Shown: piece after piece, positions 41,751 to 50,684 of the stretch
Numbering within the stretch: position 1 is the first letter of the stretch
Layout: every line of letters starts with the position of its first letter
From: Prevotella sp. ne3005
GTDB taxonomy: Bacteria; Bacteroidota; Bacteroidia; Bacteroidales; Bacteroidaceae
Assembly: GCF_900110085.1 (NCBI RefSeq)
Contig: NZ_FOCK01000005.1
Coordinates: 186,001 to 250,000 of the forward strand
Direction: 5' to 3'
Length of the DNA: 64,000 nucleotides
Translations under genes and position numbers: made by a program
Notes under the pieces: model-generated
Seen by the model: only the letters and a program-made list of their open reading frames with translations
Told to the model about the DNA's origin: nothing
Databases searched by the model: none

Positions 41751-44579
41751 CTAAATTCTCAACTTTTCCCTGAGGTATTTCCCTGTGAGGCTCGCCTCGC
41801 AGGAGGCTACTTCCTCGGGCGTGCCCGCTACGACGAGGGCGCCGCCTTTATCACCACCGTCAGGGCCCAGGTCTATCACGTGGTCGGCAGTTTTGATGAT
41901 CTCCATGTTATGTTCAATCACGAGGATGCTGTGGCCACGCGCTATCAGGGCCTCGAAGGCCTTGAGCAAACGGCTGATGTCGTGGAAGTGCAGACCTGTG
42001 GTAGGCTCGTCGAAGATGAAGAGCGTGGGCTCCTGCTTCTCCTGTCCGATGAAATAGGCCAGTTTTACGCGCTGGTTCTCACCACCCGAGAGGGTCGAGG
42101 AGTTCTGTCCCAGTTTGATATAACCCAGTCCCACATCCTCGAGCGTCTTCAGCCGCTTCACAATGATCTCAGTCAATTGTCTTGTCTCCTTGTCTGCCTG
42201 ACTTCCTGACTCCCCGAAGAAGGCTATGGCTTCAGAGATGGTCATATTCAGAACATCGTCGATGTTCTTGCCCTCATACCTCACGTCGAGGATGTCGTGC
42301 TTGAAACGATGACCATGGCAAGCCTCGCACTCCAGCACGATGTCGGCCATGAACTGCATCTCTACGGTAATCACGCCCGCACCCTTACACTCCTCACAGC
42401 GACCTCCTTCGGTGTTGAACGAGAAATACTGGGGTGAGAAGCCCATCTGCTTGGCCAGAGACTGCTCGGCAAAGAGGTCGCGAATGGCATCGTAGGCCTT
42501 CACATAGGTGGCAGGATTCGAACGAGTGCTCTTGCCAATGGGGTTCTGGTCTACGAACTCCACGTGCTTCACTGCATCCACATCGCCCTCTAAGCCCAAG
42601 AACTCTCCCGGGGCATCGAAGACATCACCCAGACGACGTTTCAGGGCAGGGTAGAGGATACCCTTGATAAGACTTGACTTCCCGGAGCCAGAGACACCTG
42701 TCACTACCGTCATCACGTTCAGAGGTATCTGCACGTCGATGCCCCTGAGGTTGTTCATACGGGCACCCTTGATGTCGATATGGCGGTTCCAGGGCCTGCG
42801 GGATGTTGGTACAGGAATCTCCTCCTCGTGTAGCAGGTACTTCACCGTATAGCTCTTCGGATATTTCTTCAGCGACGCTTTGACAATGTCCTTTGCGTCT
42901 CCGTCAAAGACAATCTCTCCTCCCAAGCGCCCTGCATCGGGTCCGATATCTATCAGGTGGTCAGCAGCACGCATGATCTCCTCGTCGTGCTCCACCACCA
43001 CCACTGTATTTCCCAGCGACTGCAGTTCTTTCAGCACATGGATCAATCGGTCGGTGTCTCGTGAATGCAGACCAATCGAAGGCTCGTCGAGGATATACAG
43101 CGAACCTACGAGCGAGCTACCCAGCGAGGTACAGAGGTTGATGCGCTGGCTCTCACCACCTGAGAGCGTATTCGAAAGACGATTGAGCGTGAGATAACCC
43201 AGTCCCACATCCAAGAGGAACTGCAGGCGACTGGTGATCTCTTTCAGCAAACGCTTGCCCACCTCGGCATCGTGGGGCTCCAGCTCCAGACGGTCGAACC
43301 ACTCCTTCAGTCTCACGACGGGCATCTGTACCAGGTCACTGATGCTTCTGCCTCCAATCTTCACGTAATCGGCTTCAGGCTTCAGGCGCGTACCATGACA
43401 CTTCGGACATGTGGTCTTGCCCCTGTAGCGGGCCAGCATCACGCGGTATTGTATCTTGTACTGATTCTCCTTCACCATCTCGAAGAACTGGTCGATACAG
43501 GGCTTTTCCTTCTTGCCCTTATCCGAGGGCAGTCCGTGCCACAGCCAGTCCTTCTGCCTCTGCGTCAGGTTCATGTAGGGCTCGAAGATGGGGAAGTCAT
43601 CGTTAGCGGCATTCCTGCAGAACCAGTTTTTCCATTCTCCCATCTTCTCTCCGTGCCAGCACACCACGCAACCGTCATAGACGCTCAGCGTCGTGTTGGG
43701 GATCACCAGCTTCTCGTCAATACCCATAATCTTTCCAAAGCCCTGACACTCAGGACAGGCTCCTGCTGGCGAGTTAAACGAGAACATCTGGTCTGAAGGT
43801 TCCTCAAAGGTCATGCCGTCGGCCTCGAACTTCATCGAGAAATCGTAGAAGATGGTAGGCGGGAACAGCAGGCGCAGCTCACCGTGCCCCTCAAAGAAGG
43901 CTGTCTCTGCAGAGTCCACCAGACGGGCAATCACATCCTTCGAATCATCCACGCTCAAGCGGTCGATAACGAGGAATATCTCCTCATGCTCGTCCACGCC
44001 TGCTGCCAGATAATCGTCGATGCGCTGGAAGTCGCCACGAACGTAGATTCTAGCATAGCCCTCCAATTGATAGGTCTTCAATTGTTGCTCCATCGTGCGC
44101 CCCTCTTGTGGATGGATGGGCGACATGACGACGAAGCGCGTACCCTTCGAGTACTCCAGCGTCTTTTGAACCACGTCCTCCGTAGAATGTTTCTTCACTT
44201 CCTCACCGCTTACGGGCGAGTATGTGCGCCCTATGCGCGCGTAAAGCAAACGGAGATACTCGTATATCTCCGTCGAGGTGCCCACCGTACTGCGTGGATT
44301 CCTCGATATCACCTTCTGTTCGATGGCGATGGCTGGCGGTATGCCTCGGATAAAGTCACACTCAGGTTTGTTCATCCTTCCAAGGAATTGTCGGGCATAG
44401 CTCGACAACGACTCTACATAACGCCGTTGGCCCTCGGCATACAAAGTGTCGAAGGCCAAAGATGATTTGCCGGAGCCACTGACTCCGGCAATCACTACGA
44501 ATTGGTTTCGGGGTATCTTGATATCAACATTCTTCAGATTATTGACCCTCGCCCCCTTAATCTCTATTGCGTCGCTCAA
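41751..44579 (-). CDS. uvrA: excinuclease ABC subunit A
   Basis: DNA-damage recognition ATPase of nucleotide excision repair. The 942 residues carry two ABC modules: [20 protein letters not shown] with [16 protein letters not shown], and [20 protein letters not shown] with signatures [12 protein letters not shown] and [12 protein letters not shown]. Zinc modules are CPECQGFG and CEECKGAG with CEACHGHR. The start is TTG (44579-44577), reading [14 protein letters not shown]; no ATG precedes the conserved N terminus, and the TTG lies at the edge of a TTGAAGATTGA junction repeat. First gene of the uvrA-DUF5686-AddAB-like unit. Confidence 0.95.
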   Translation of the reverse strand: MSDAIEIKGARVNNLKNVDIKIPRNQFVVIAGVSGSGKSSLAFDTLYAEGQRRYVESLSSYARQFLGRMNKPECDFIRGIPPAIAIEQKVISRNPRSTVGTSTEIYEYLRLLYARIGRTYSPVSGEEVKKHSTEDVVQKTLEYSKGTRFVVMSPIHPQEGRTMEQQLKTYQLEGYARIYVRGDFQRIDDYLAAGVDEHEEIFLVIDRLSVDDSKDVIARLVDSAETAFFEGHGELRLLFPPTIFYDFSMKFEADGMTFEEPSDQMFSFNSPAGACPECQGFGKIMGIDEKLVIPNTTLSVYDGCVVCWHGEKMGEWKNWFCRNAANDDFPIFEPYMNLTQRQKDWLWHGLPSDKGKKEKPCIDQFFEMVKENQYKIQYRVMLARYRGKTTCPKCHGTRLKPEADYVKIGGRSISDLVQMPVVRLKEWFDRLELEPHDAEVGKRLLKEITSRLQFLLDVGLGYLTLNRLSNTLSGGESQRINLCTSLGSSLVGSLYILDEPSIGLHSRDTDRLIHVLKELQSLGNTVVVVEHDEEIMRAADHLIDIGPDAGRLGGEIVFDGDAKDIVKASLKKYPKSYTVKYLLHEEEIPVPTSRRPWNRHIDIKGARMNNLRGIDVQIPLNVMTVVTGVSGSGKSSLIKGILYPALKRRLGDVFDAPGEFLGLEGDVDAVKHVEFVDQNPIGKSTRSNPATYVKAYDAIRDLFAEQSLAKQMGFSPQYFSFNTEGGRCEECKGAGVITVEMQFMADIVLECEACHGHRFKHDILDVRYEGKNIDDVLNMTISEAIAFFGESGSQADKETRQLTEIIVKRLKTLEDVGLGYIKLGQNSSTLSGGENQRVKLAYFIGQEKQEPTLFIFDEPTTGLHFHDISRLLKAFEALIARGHSILVIEHNMEIIKTADHVIDLGPDGGDKGGALVVAGTPEEVASCEASLTGKYLREKLRI

Positions 44580-44691
44580 TCTTCAATTTTGATGTTTCAC
44601 ATCGAGTTCGCTCACGTTCGACATAGCTCAAGCAAGCTTAGCTCTGTTCTCACTTAATCGCGACCTTCAATTTTCAATTTTCAATTTTCAA
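44580..44691 (-). repeat. uvrA leader: split TTGAAAATTGA repeat with a foreign insert
   Basis: In mRNA sense, four TTGAAAA words (44691-44655) are followed by about 60 bases of unrelated sequence with partial symmetry (GTCGAACGTGAGCGAACTCGA), then AAAATTGAAGATTG, whose final TTG is the uvrA start. The insert may be yet another repeat element. Confidence 0.55.
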
Positions 44692-46131
44692 TCAAAGAAT
44701 AGACTTTACTGCTTCCAGCATACCTACGCTCTGGATGAGGTCGAGATCCTGCTTCACCATAGCGGCCAGTCCAGGAATCTTGTTCAGGTCCTCGCCCCAG
44801 ATAGCCTCGGCACCCAGCACACCTACAGTTACAATCTGAGTGTCGCCGGTAGCCCACAGCTGCTTCAGCAGATCCATGATCTTCGGATCGTCGTTGGGCA
44901 CGATCTCCACGCCGTCCTCGCGCTTACCACCCTTATAATAGGTGATGATGGCAGCCAGACCGAATACCAAGCCCTTAGGCAGCTCGCCCTTGCGCTCCAG
45001 ATAGGTCTTCACGCCAGGCAGGTCGCGCGCCTGGAACTTCGGGAATGAGTTGAGCATGATGCTCGTCACCTGGTGGTCTACGTATGGGTTGTCGAAGCGC
45101 TCCAGCACGTCACCTGCAAACTTCTCCAGCTCAGCCATAGGCAGGTCGAGGGTCTGCATCAGCTCGTCGAACTGTACCTTATGGATATACTCCTTGATCA
45201 CTTCATGATTGCAGGCGTCGCGCACGATATTCACGCCACTCAGGAAAGCCACAGGCGAGAGTACGGTGTGCGGGCCATTCAGCAGTGTCACCTTACGCTT
45301 GTGGTAGGGCTCCTCAGAAGGCACGAACAAGACGTGCAATCCAGCCTTGTCAGCAGGGAACTCCTTAGCCACTTCCTTCGGAGCCTCAATCACCCAGAGA
45401 TGGAAGGTCTCTGCCTGAACCACGAGGTTGTCGCGGTAGGAGATCTTCTCCTGAATCTCGGCAATCTCCTTGCGGGGGAAGCCCGGTACGATACGGTCTA
45501 CGAGGGTAGCGTAAACGCCACAAGCCTCCTCAAACCACTTCCTGAAGTCGGCACCCAGGTTCCAGAGGTCGATATACTTATAGATGCACTCCTTCAGCAC
45601 ATGGCCGTTGAGGAAGATCAGCTCACAAGGGAAGATGATCAGACCCTTTGTGGGGTCGCCGTTGAATGTCTGATAACGACGATACAGCAACTGCACCAGC
45701 TTACCGGGATAGCTGCTGGCAGGGGCATCCTCGAACTTACAGTTGGGATCGAAGGCGATACCGGCCTCCGTGGTGTTGGAGATCACGAAGCGGATCTCGG
45801 GCTGGTCAGCCAGAGCCATGAAGGCGGCATTCTGAGTATAGGGGTTCAGCGCACGGCTGATCACGTCGATTCTCTCAAGTGTGTTTACAGGCTTACCGTT
45901 CTCACGACCCTGCAGGTTCACGTGGTACAGACAGTCCTGGGCGTTCAGCCAGTCAACCATACCTTTTTCAATAGGCTGCACAACGACTACCGAGCCGTTG
46001 AAGTCAGTCTTCTGGTCCATGTTCCAGATAATCCAATCTACAAATGCACGGAGGAAGTTACCTTCACCGAACTGAATCACCTTTTCAGGCATCACGCTCT
46101 TAGGAGCAAATTGTTTGTTTAGTGGTTTCAT
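44692..46131 (-). CDS. uxaB: tagaturonate reductase / altronate oxidoreductase
   Basis: NAD-dependent interconversion of tagaturonate and altronate in galacturonate breakdown. The 479 residues begin MKPLNKQFAPKSVMPEKVIQFGEGNFLRAFVD, where QFGEGNFLRAF is the mannitol-dehydrogenase-family N-terminal Rossmann motif. VTLLNGPHTVLSPVAFLSGV is a further family motif. It has its own promoter and is separated from the other uronate genes by the M13 peptidase. UxuB at 49018 belongs to the same superfamily but a different branch. Confidence 0.88.
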   Translation of the reverse strand: MKPLNKQFAPKSVMPEKVIQFGEGNFLRAFVDWIIWNMDQKTDFNGSVVVVQPIEKGMVDWLNAQDCLYHVNLQGRENGKPVNTLERIDVISRALNPYTQNAAFMALADQPEIRFVISNTTEAGIAFDPNCKFEDAPASSYPGKLVQLLYRRYQTFNGDPTKGLIIFPCELIFLNGHVLKECIYKYIDLWNLGADFRKWFEEACGVYATLVDRIVPGFPRKEIAEIQEKISYRDNLVVQAETFHLWVIEAPKEVAKEFPADKAGLHVLFVPSEEPYHKRKVTLLNGPHTVLSPVAFLSGVNIVRDACNHEVIKEYIHKVQFDELMQTLDLPMAELEKFAGDVLERFDNPYVDHQVTSIMLNSFPKFQARDLPGVKTYLERKGELPKGLVFGLAAIITYYKGGKREDGVEIVPNDDPKIMDLLKQLWATGDTQIVTVGVLGAEAIWGEDLNKIPGLAAMVKQDLDLIQSVGMLEAVKSIL

Positions 46132-46180
46132 TTTTAAATATGTTTTAAATTAATCAATCTTCAATTGAGTTAAGCGACTG

Positions 46181-46212
46181 CAAAGATAGCAATAATTCTC
46201 GACACTTCCAAA
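46181..46212 (-). promoter_or_regulatory. promoter of uxaB
   Basis: Minus-strand -7 TATCTTTG (46188-46181) and -33 TTTG (46212-46209), exactly 20 bases apart, about 50 bases before the ATG. Confidence 0.85.
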
Positions 46213-46261
46213 TCTTTTTCAACATATAAATGAAAAATCCACGAAAACCTTTGCGCAAGGG

Positions 46262-48274
46262 CTACCATATCGTCACACGGTCGGCGGGATCCAGGTAAAG
46301 CACACCGTTGGTCACATTGAACAGCTCGTACCATTCGTCCATCATGCGGAGAATGCCGTCCACACGGTTGCGGTTTGAAGAGTGAGTGTCGTTAAGCAAC
46401 AAGTCCTTCAGGTCTTCCACGTTCGCATCTTCCTGCCAGACAAGGGCATAGTGAAGGAAGAATTCACGCAACTGGTAATCGATAACATCTTGCTGGTAAC
46501 CTGCAGCTTCCATATTCATGCGATACAATTCGAAGGCGATTCTCACACCGCCCAGGTCGGCCATATTCTCGTCGAGTGTTTGCTCTCCATTGGCATGTAC
46601 GCCATCATACTGCCACAACTCGTTGAAGCGCTCTTTCATAAGATCCTGAAGAGCCTCGAACATGGATTTGTCGTTGGGAGTCCACCAGTTATTAATCGAC
46701 CCTTGATAATCGTATTGAGATCCGCTGGCATCAAATCCGTGGCTCATCTCATGACCGAAGACGGTTGCTGTAGCATAGCGCATGTACTCATCGTCAGTCG
46801 GGAACAGGGTGCTGCTGATGAAGGCAGGCAGGATAAATAGCTGATTCAGACTGGGCATATAGTAGGCATTGAAGACACCGATGGTGGAATCCAGAAGGAA
46901 GTAGTCCCAGCCGAGGGTAGTGTTTTCATTTCCTACCAGACTCTTACTTACATCCTCACGCTGCTTATACAACTGCAGCACATCCTGCATAAGCGTCGTT
47001 CCTGTAAGCGTCAACGATTCACCGGGCCTTGTGCTAGGTACGCCAATGTTAAAGATCATTCCCGCCAGTTTATTGCGAGCCGCAGTTTTTGTAGCATCGC
47101 TCATCCATTCGAGATTGGCTATGCGCATGTCCATCACCTGTCGCATCTGCTCCATCATATATGAACAGCCTTCGACGTCGCCCTTGCCTTTCAACTCATC
47201 ATAATGAACGCGATTTATAATCTGAGGAGCCGCAGTCGACAGTTTCGTGTAAAGATTGTTCTTTAAGTTGAATTTCGGGTCATTAGGATTGGGTATGATG
47301 GGTTCAAGCTCCGCTATGACTTTGTAGCAAATGAAATAAGCCAGTGTCTTCGCATTCTGACTGAGAATTAGGTTGACGATTCCTACTGCTTTCGGGTCTA
47401 CTGAGGCGGAAGTCACATCGAACGCAACGTAGACATCTGCTGCTGTCGGGGCATCGCTACGTGTGCGTGAGCGTAAATTGGATACCTTCAGCGGAGCTAC
47501 GGGCATGGCGTGCTGCCTTTCTCGCAAGTCGCTGGAATACTGAGGGCTGTTGGCATTTTGCAATTGTATTTCAATGTTGAATATGGCATTGATGATGTCG
47601 TCACTAATAACTTCTGTTGCAGGATTGGGCTGCAACAATTGTAGAATTTCCTTAATCCAGGCTTTAGCTGACGCTTCACCGGATGTTTTGTATTTGTTCA
47701 TCATATCTTTGCAGGGTTCCGCAGCAGCCAACACTTTGACGAATTTGCCTTCATTGGTACCCACGTTGCGTTTCAGCAATGGACTGAAACCTGCATTCTG
47801 AAGTTTGCCAAGAATTGTCAGAATTTGTCCTGTTGTCAGCGCGCCTAAGTCAGTGTCCTTGATTCCAGCCCCATCACTGATGCCATTATCCTTAAGGAAA
47901 TTCAGCACATCGGCCAACGCCTGCGCCTCGGTATAGCTGTCGTTGACATATTGCGTGAGATGACTTACCACGCCGTCTGTACTGCTGTAGAAAGCATTGA
48001 AGAGTTCTTCATTCTGACTGTTGGCTAAGTTATCTGCCAAGCCTTCGTCATTATTATCATGGTTAGCGAGCCAGTTTCCGAGGGCAAAGTCGTAGAACGA
48101 GTCGCCAGGATTCACGGAAAAATCCATCAGCATGTAGTTCTTATAGTTGTAGAAGGGCTCGTTATTCGATACAGGAGTAGGTTTCTCCCAATGGCCGAGG
48201 ATATCTTCACATGATGTTAGAAATAAACTGCTGGAAAGTAAAGCAATACTCCAGGAAATAGATTTGATTTTCAT
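46262..48274 (-). CDS. M13-family (neprilysin-like) metallopeptidase lipoprotein
   Basis: A 670-residue zinc endopeptidase. The signal ends in the lipobox LTSC (Cys about residue 22), so it is membrane-anchored outside the cytoplasm. Near residue 505 is ATVFGHEMSHGFDASGSQYD (HExxH), followed by ENMADLGGVRIAFELY, the third zinc ligand of M13. MPSLNQLFILPAFI is typical of the family. It probably degrades peptides in the periplasm or at the surface. Length matches the family. Promoter with 20-base spacing upstream. Confidence 0.92.
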   Translation of the reverse strand: MKIKSISWSIALLSSSLFLTSCEDILGHWEKPTPVSNNEPFYNYKNYMLMDFSVNPGDSFYDFALGNWLANHDNNDEGLADNLANSQNEELFNAFYSSTDGVVSHLTQYVNDSYTEAQALADVLNFLKDNGISDGAGIKDTDLGALTTGQILTILGKLQNAGFSPLLKRNVGTNEGKFVKVLAAAEPCKDMMNKYKTSGEASAKAWIKEILQLLQPNPATEVISDDIINAIFNIEIQLQNANSPQYSSDLRERQHAMPVAPLKVSNLRSRTRSDAPTAADVYVAFDVTSASVDPKAVGIVNLILSQNAKTLAYFICYKVIAELEPIIPNPNDPKFNLKNNLYTKLSTAAPQIINRVHYDELKGKGDVEGCSYMMEQMRQVMDMRIANLEWMSDATKTAARNKLAGMIFNIGVPSTRPGESLTLTGTTLMQDVLQLYKQREDVSKSLVGNENTTLGWDYFLLDSTIGVFNAYYMPSLNQLFILPAFISSTLFPTDDEYMRYATATVFGHEMSHGFDASGSQYDYQGSINNWWTPNDKSMFEALQDLMKERFNELWQYDGVHANGEQTLDENMADLGGVRIAFELYRMNMEAAGYQQDVIDYQLREFFLHYALVWQEDANVEDLKDLLLNDTHSSNRNRVDGILRMMDEWYELFNVTNGVLYLDPADRVTIW

Positions 48275-48309
48275 ATTTGAATTAATAGCTTGTTATATTA
48301 TAATCGGTG

Positions 48310-48341
48310 CAAATGTATACAATATTTCTCAAACAACCAAA
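48310..48341 (-). promoter_or_regulatory. promoter of the M13 peptidase gene
   Basis: Minus-strand -7 TACATTTG (48317-48310) and -33 TTTG (48341-48338), exactly 20 bases apart. Confidence 0.82.
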
Positions 48342-48411
48342 TCTTTCCTATATAAATTTTAGTAAATCATGTTTGTTTCGAAAAATCATCCCTGGATTCT
48401 CCTGATAGGTT

Positions 48412-48465
48412 CGCTCCTTGCCATCGGAAGTCAACATTATTTACCAACATCTGGGGCACCCGTAA
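48412..48465 (+). pseudogene. DUF4248 remnant (C-terminal fragment)
   Basis: The frame from 48412 reads RSLPSEVNIIYQHLGHP and stop, matching the C terminus of the intact DUF4248 protein (LLPSEVNIIYQHLGRP). An in-frame TAG at 48406 and loss of all upstream sequence show it is broken. After the stop, GGGCAC (48455-48460) / GTGCCC (48468-48473) retains the terminator stem in altered sequence, but the T-run is lost. A 30-bp AT palindrome follows about 230 bases on. Confidence 0.85.
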
Positions 48466-48496
48466 AGTGCCCTGAATTCAAGCCTTTCAGCACGCT

Positions 48497-48619
48497 CGGA
48501 CTTTACTCGGAGTAAACCTCCACTTTATGACGGGTAAACCCGGACTTTACTCGGAGTAAACCTCCACTTTATGACGGGTAAACCCGGACTTTACTCGGAG
48601 TAAAGTGTGACTTTACCCC
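48497..48619. repeat. 44-bp tandem repeats of the GGACTTTACTCGGAGTAAA family
   Basis: Two perfect 44-bp copies (48497-48540, 48541-48584) and a partial third (from 48585), each starting CGGACTTTACTCGGAGTAAA and followed by a CCACTTTATGACGGGTAAACC half. Copies are contiguous, so this is not CRISPR. Related to the cluster at 14918-15005. Confidence 0.9.
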
Positions 48620-48696
48620 GCACCCTAAAATATTCAAATAATCATTTATTCAATTATGACAAGAATATTTCTAACCCTCAGAATATCCTACTATTA

Positions 48697-48726
48697 AAAT
48701 TATATATATTATAATATATATAATTT
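48697..48726. repeat. 30-bp perfect AT palindrome
   Basis: Positions 48697-48711 are the exact reverse complement of 48712-48726. Its centre (ATATATTATAATATATAT) is shared with the core of the 149-bp inverted repeat at 32641-32789. From the M13 start to the uxuB stop (about 740 bases) no intact gene is seen. Confidence 0.88.
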
Positions 48727-48832
48727 ATATATACTTATTATTATTTTTTCCTCTTCTTCCTAAAAAACCTTTATGTGATAAATGAATAAATGAATAATTG
48801 AATAAACTTGTCATGGGCGGAGAAGGGGGTAT

Positions 48833-48899
48833 AAAACAAAAAGGAGCTCCGCTGAGCTCCAAACCTTTGTTAACCTTAAATCTAATACTATGAAAAACA
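48833..48899 (-). ncRNA. candidate small RNA of about 65 nt
   Basis: A promoter at 48936-48905 and a terminator at 48860-48831 enclose a minus-strand transcript starting about 48899 (GTGTTTTTCATAGTATTAG...) with no convincing reading frame. The terminator stem is GGAGCTC/GAGCTCC (48860-48843) followed by TTTTTTGTTTT. Similar words (TTAACCTTAAATCTAATACTATG) on the plus strand look conserved, but the function is unknown. Confidence 0.6.
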
Positions 48900-48904
48900 C
48901 GATG

Positions 48905-48936
48905 CAAAGGTACAACATGTTTTTGAAACCACCAAA
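48905..48936 (-). promoter_or_regulatory. promoter of the candidate small RNA
   Basis: Minus-strand -7 TACCTTTG (48912-48905) and -33 TTTG (48936-48933), exactly 20 bases apart. Confidence 0.8.
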
Positions 48937-48970
48937 TATTCCATGCGTTTCTTAACCTTTTTTAATCATC

Positions 48971-49010
48971 AATAAAAAAAGAACCCCAGCCATGTGACGG
49001 CTGGGGATTC
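48971..49010 (-). terminator. terminator of uxuA-uxuB
   Basis: Stem CCCCAGCC (48984-48991) / GGCTGGGG (48999-49006) with flanking GAA/TTC pairs, and a run of T on the minus strand (CTTTTTTTATT). It begins about ten bases past the uxuB stop. Confidence 0.9.
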
Positions 49011-49017
49011 TTTTTTG

Positions 49018-50607
49018 TTAGCGGGCCTGAACGTATTTGTGGAGCGTGGCGCGGACGGCACCAGGGGCTGCGTAGAGCTCCTTGACCATGCCCTCGATCT
49101 GCTCTCCGAGACCTGCCTCGTAGAGATCGAGGCCAAACACATCCTTGCGACTGTAGAGCTTCTTCAGACAGCTCCAGTCCTGGTCGGGCTTGCCAATCTC
49201 CAGCGGAGCGACGATGGCCTGCAACTCAGCCAGCATGGGGTCGGGCGATGGCTCGAAGGGACGGCAGTTGTCGTCGAGACCCTTCAGGTAACGGGCGTAA
49301 CCTGCCAGCGTGAGGGGGATGAGGATGAGGTTCGACTTATCGAGTCCGCGGGCGATGTACTTCTTCAGTGTCTCACCGAAACGGATGGGCAGCTTCTGGC
49401 TGGTATCCATGGCGATACGCTGAGGTGCATCAGGCATGAACGGGTTGGGCAGACGGCGATTGATAACGGCGCCGATAAACTCGTAGGGGTTCAGCACGCC
49501 TGGATCAACGACTACAGGCATGGCCTCGATATAACCCAGCTTCTGAACGAACGGACGCAGGTCCTCATCGGCCATCTCGGCAGAGATGAGCGTGTAGCCC
49601 AGCATGCAGCCATAGATCGACATGGCGGTGTGGAGCGGGTTCAGACAGGTGGTAACCTTCATGGTCTCCACCTTATCCACAGTCTCGCGCGTGGTGTAGA
49701 AGGCGCCACCTAGATCGAGTGGGGGACGACCGTTGGTATAGTTGTCCTCGATGACGAGATACTGCACCTCCTCTGCATTCACGAACGGAGCGGTGAAGGT
49801 GTGCTTCTCTGTTTCGATGTAGTCGTTGTCGTCGAAGCCGTCCTTAGCGAGCATCTCCTTGACTTTCTCATGGGGACGCGGGGTGATCTTGTCAATCATC
49901 GACCAAGGGAAGGTAATCTTGGTTTCGTCCTTCAAATAGTCGAGGAAGGCAGCGGGAACGAGTCCGTCCTTCACCCAGCGCTCGGCATAGGCGAAGACAC
50001 CAGCCTTGACCTTGTCGCCATTGTGGGAGCAGTTGTCCATCGACTGTACGGTGAGGGGCAGCTGGCCGGCGTTGAAACGCTCGAGCAGCAGGGCGCAGAC
50101 CTTACCCATGGCGAAGACGGGTTTCAGACCACGAGCCAAATCGGCTTCGTTGTAGGTGTAGCCCTTCTCGGTGATGGTGAATGAGATCATCTGCAATGAG
50201 GGGTTCTTGAAGATTTCCACCAGACGGTTCCAGTCGGGGAACTGAGGATCGGCCTTGAGGGCCTCGGTAACGCTGGCGATGACCTTCTTCTCGATAGAAC
50301 CATCAGAGCAGAGGTTCACGCAGAGCGAGAGGTTGTTGTAAGGGGCGTAGGCCTTATCGATGACCTCGAAGTCGAAGGTCTCGGCTACGATCACACCGCG
50401 ATCGTACTTACCCGTGTTGAGGGCGTCGTTAAGGATGGCGGCAGGGAAGGCGCGGAAGATGTTACCACCACCGAAGTGTACCCATGTGGGCTCTTTGGCG
50501 GTCTTTTCGCGCAGGGCCTTGATGTCGAATTTGGGGAGTTGGTAGCCTTTGGCTTCCCACTCTGCGGCGTCGAAATTGCCGCTTATTATATCATTCAGTT
50601 TCATCAT
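49018..50607 (-). CDS. uxuB: fructuronate reductase / mannitol dehydrogenase family protein
   Basis: NAD-dependent reduction of fructuronate to mannonate in glucuronate breakdown. The 529 residues contain TWVHFGGGNIFRAFPAAIL, the family's Rossmann motif, then MSFTITEKGYTYNEADLARGL-like and NCSHNGDKVKAGVFAYA, and CLNPLHTAMSIYGCMLGY. Neighbouring uxuA, the next step, makes UxuB the most likely member of the family. The frame opens at a repeat-derived TTG (50628); the first ATG, 50607, is used (MMKLNDIISGNF). Last gene before a terminator. Confidence 0.88.
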   Translation of the reverse strand: MMKLNDIISGNFDAAEWEAKGYQLPKFDIKALREKTAKEPTWVHFGGGNIFRAFPAAILNDALNTGKYDRGVIVAETFDFEVIDKAYAPYNNLSLCVNLCSDGSIEKKVIASVTEALKADPQFPDWNRLVEIFKNPSLQMISFTITEKGYTYNEADLARGLKPVFAMGKVCALLLERFNAGQLPLTVQSMDNCSHNGDKVKAGVFAYAERWVKDGLVPAAFLDYLKDETKITFPWSMIDKITPRPHEKVKEMLAKDGFDDNDYIETEKHTFTAPFVNAEEVQYLVIEDNYTNGRPPLDLGGAFYTTRETVDKVETMKVTTCLNPLHTAMSIYGCMLGYTLISAEMADEDLRPFVQKLGYIEAMPVVVDPGVLNPYEFIGAVINRRLPNPFMPDAPQRIAMDTSQKLPIRFGETLKKYIARGLDKSNLILIPLTLAGYARYLKGLDDNCRPFEPSPDPMLAELQAIVAPLEIGKPDQDWSCLKKLYSRKDVFGLDLYEAGLGEQIEGMVKELYAAPGAVRATLHKYVQAR

Positions 50608-50684
50608 TTTCAAATCTTCAATTTTCAATTTTCAATTTTCAATCTTCAATTTTCAATCTTCAATTTTCAATCTTCAATTTTCAA
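50608..50684 (-). repeat. TTGAAAATTGAAGATTGA repeat between uxuA and uxuB
   Basis: In mRNA sense, TTGAAAATTGA and AGATTGAAAATTGA words repeated about seven times fill the whole gap. This is the longest array of this family in the window. Confidence 0.85.

Noticed and set aside
48725..48907. 60-codon minus-strand frame over the candidate small RNA
   Set aside because: It starts upstream of the predicted transcript start, passes through the terminator and has no known similarity or ribosome-binding context.
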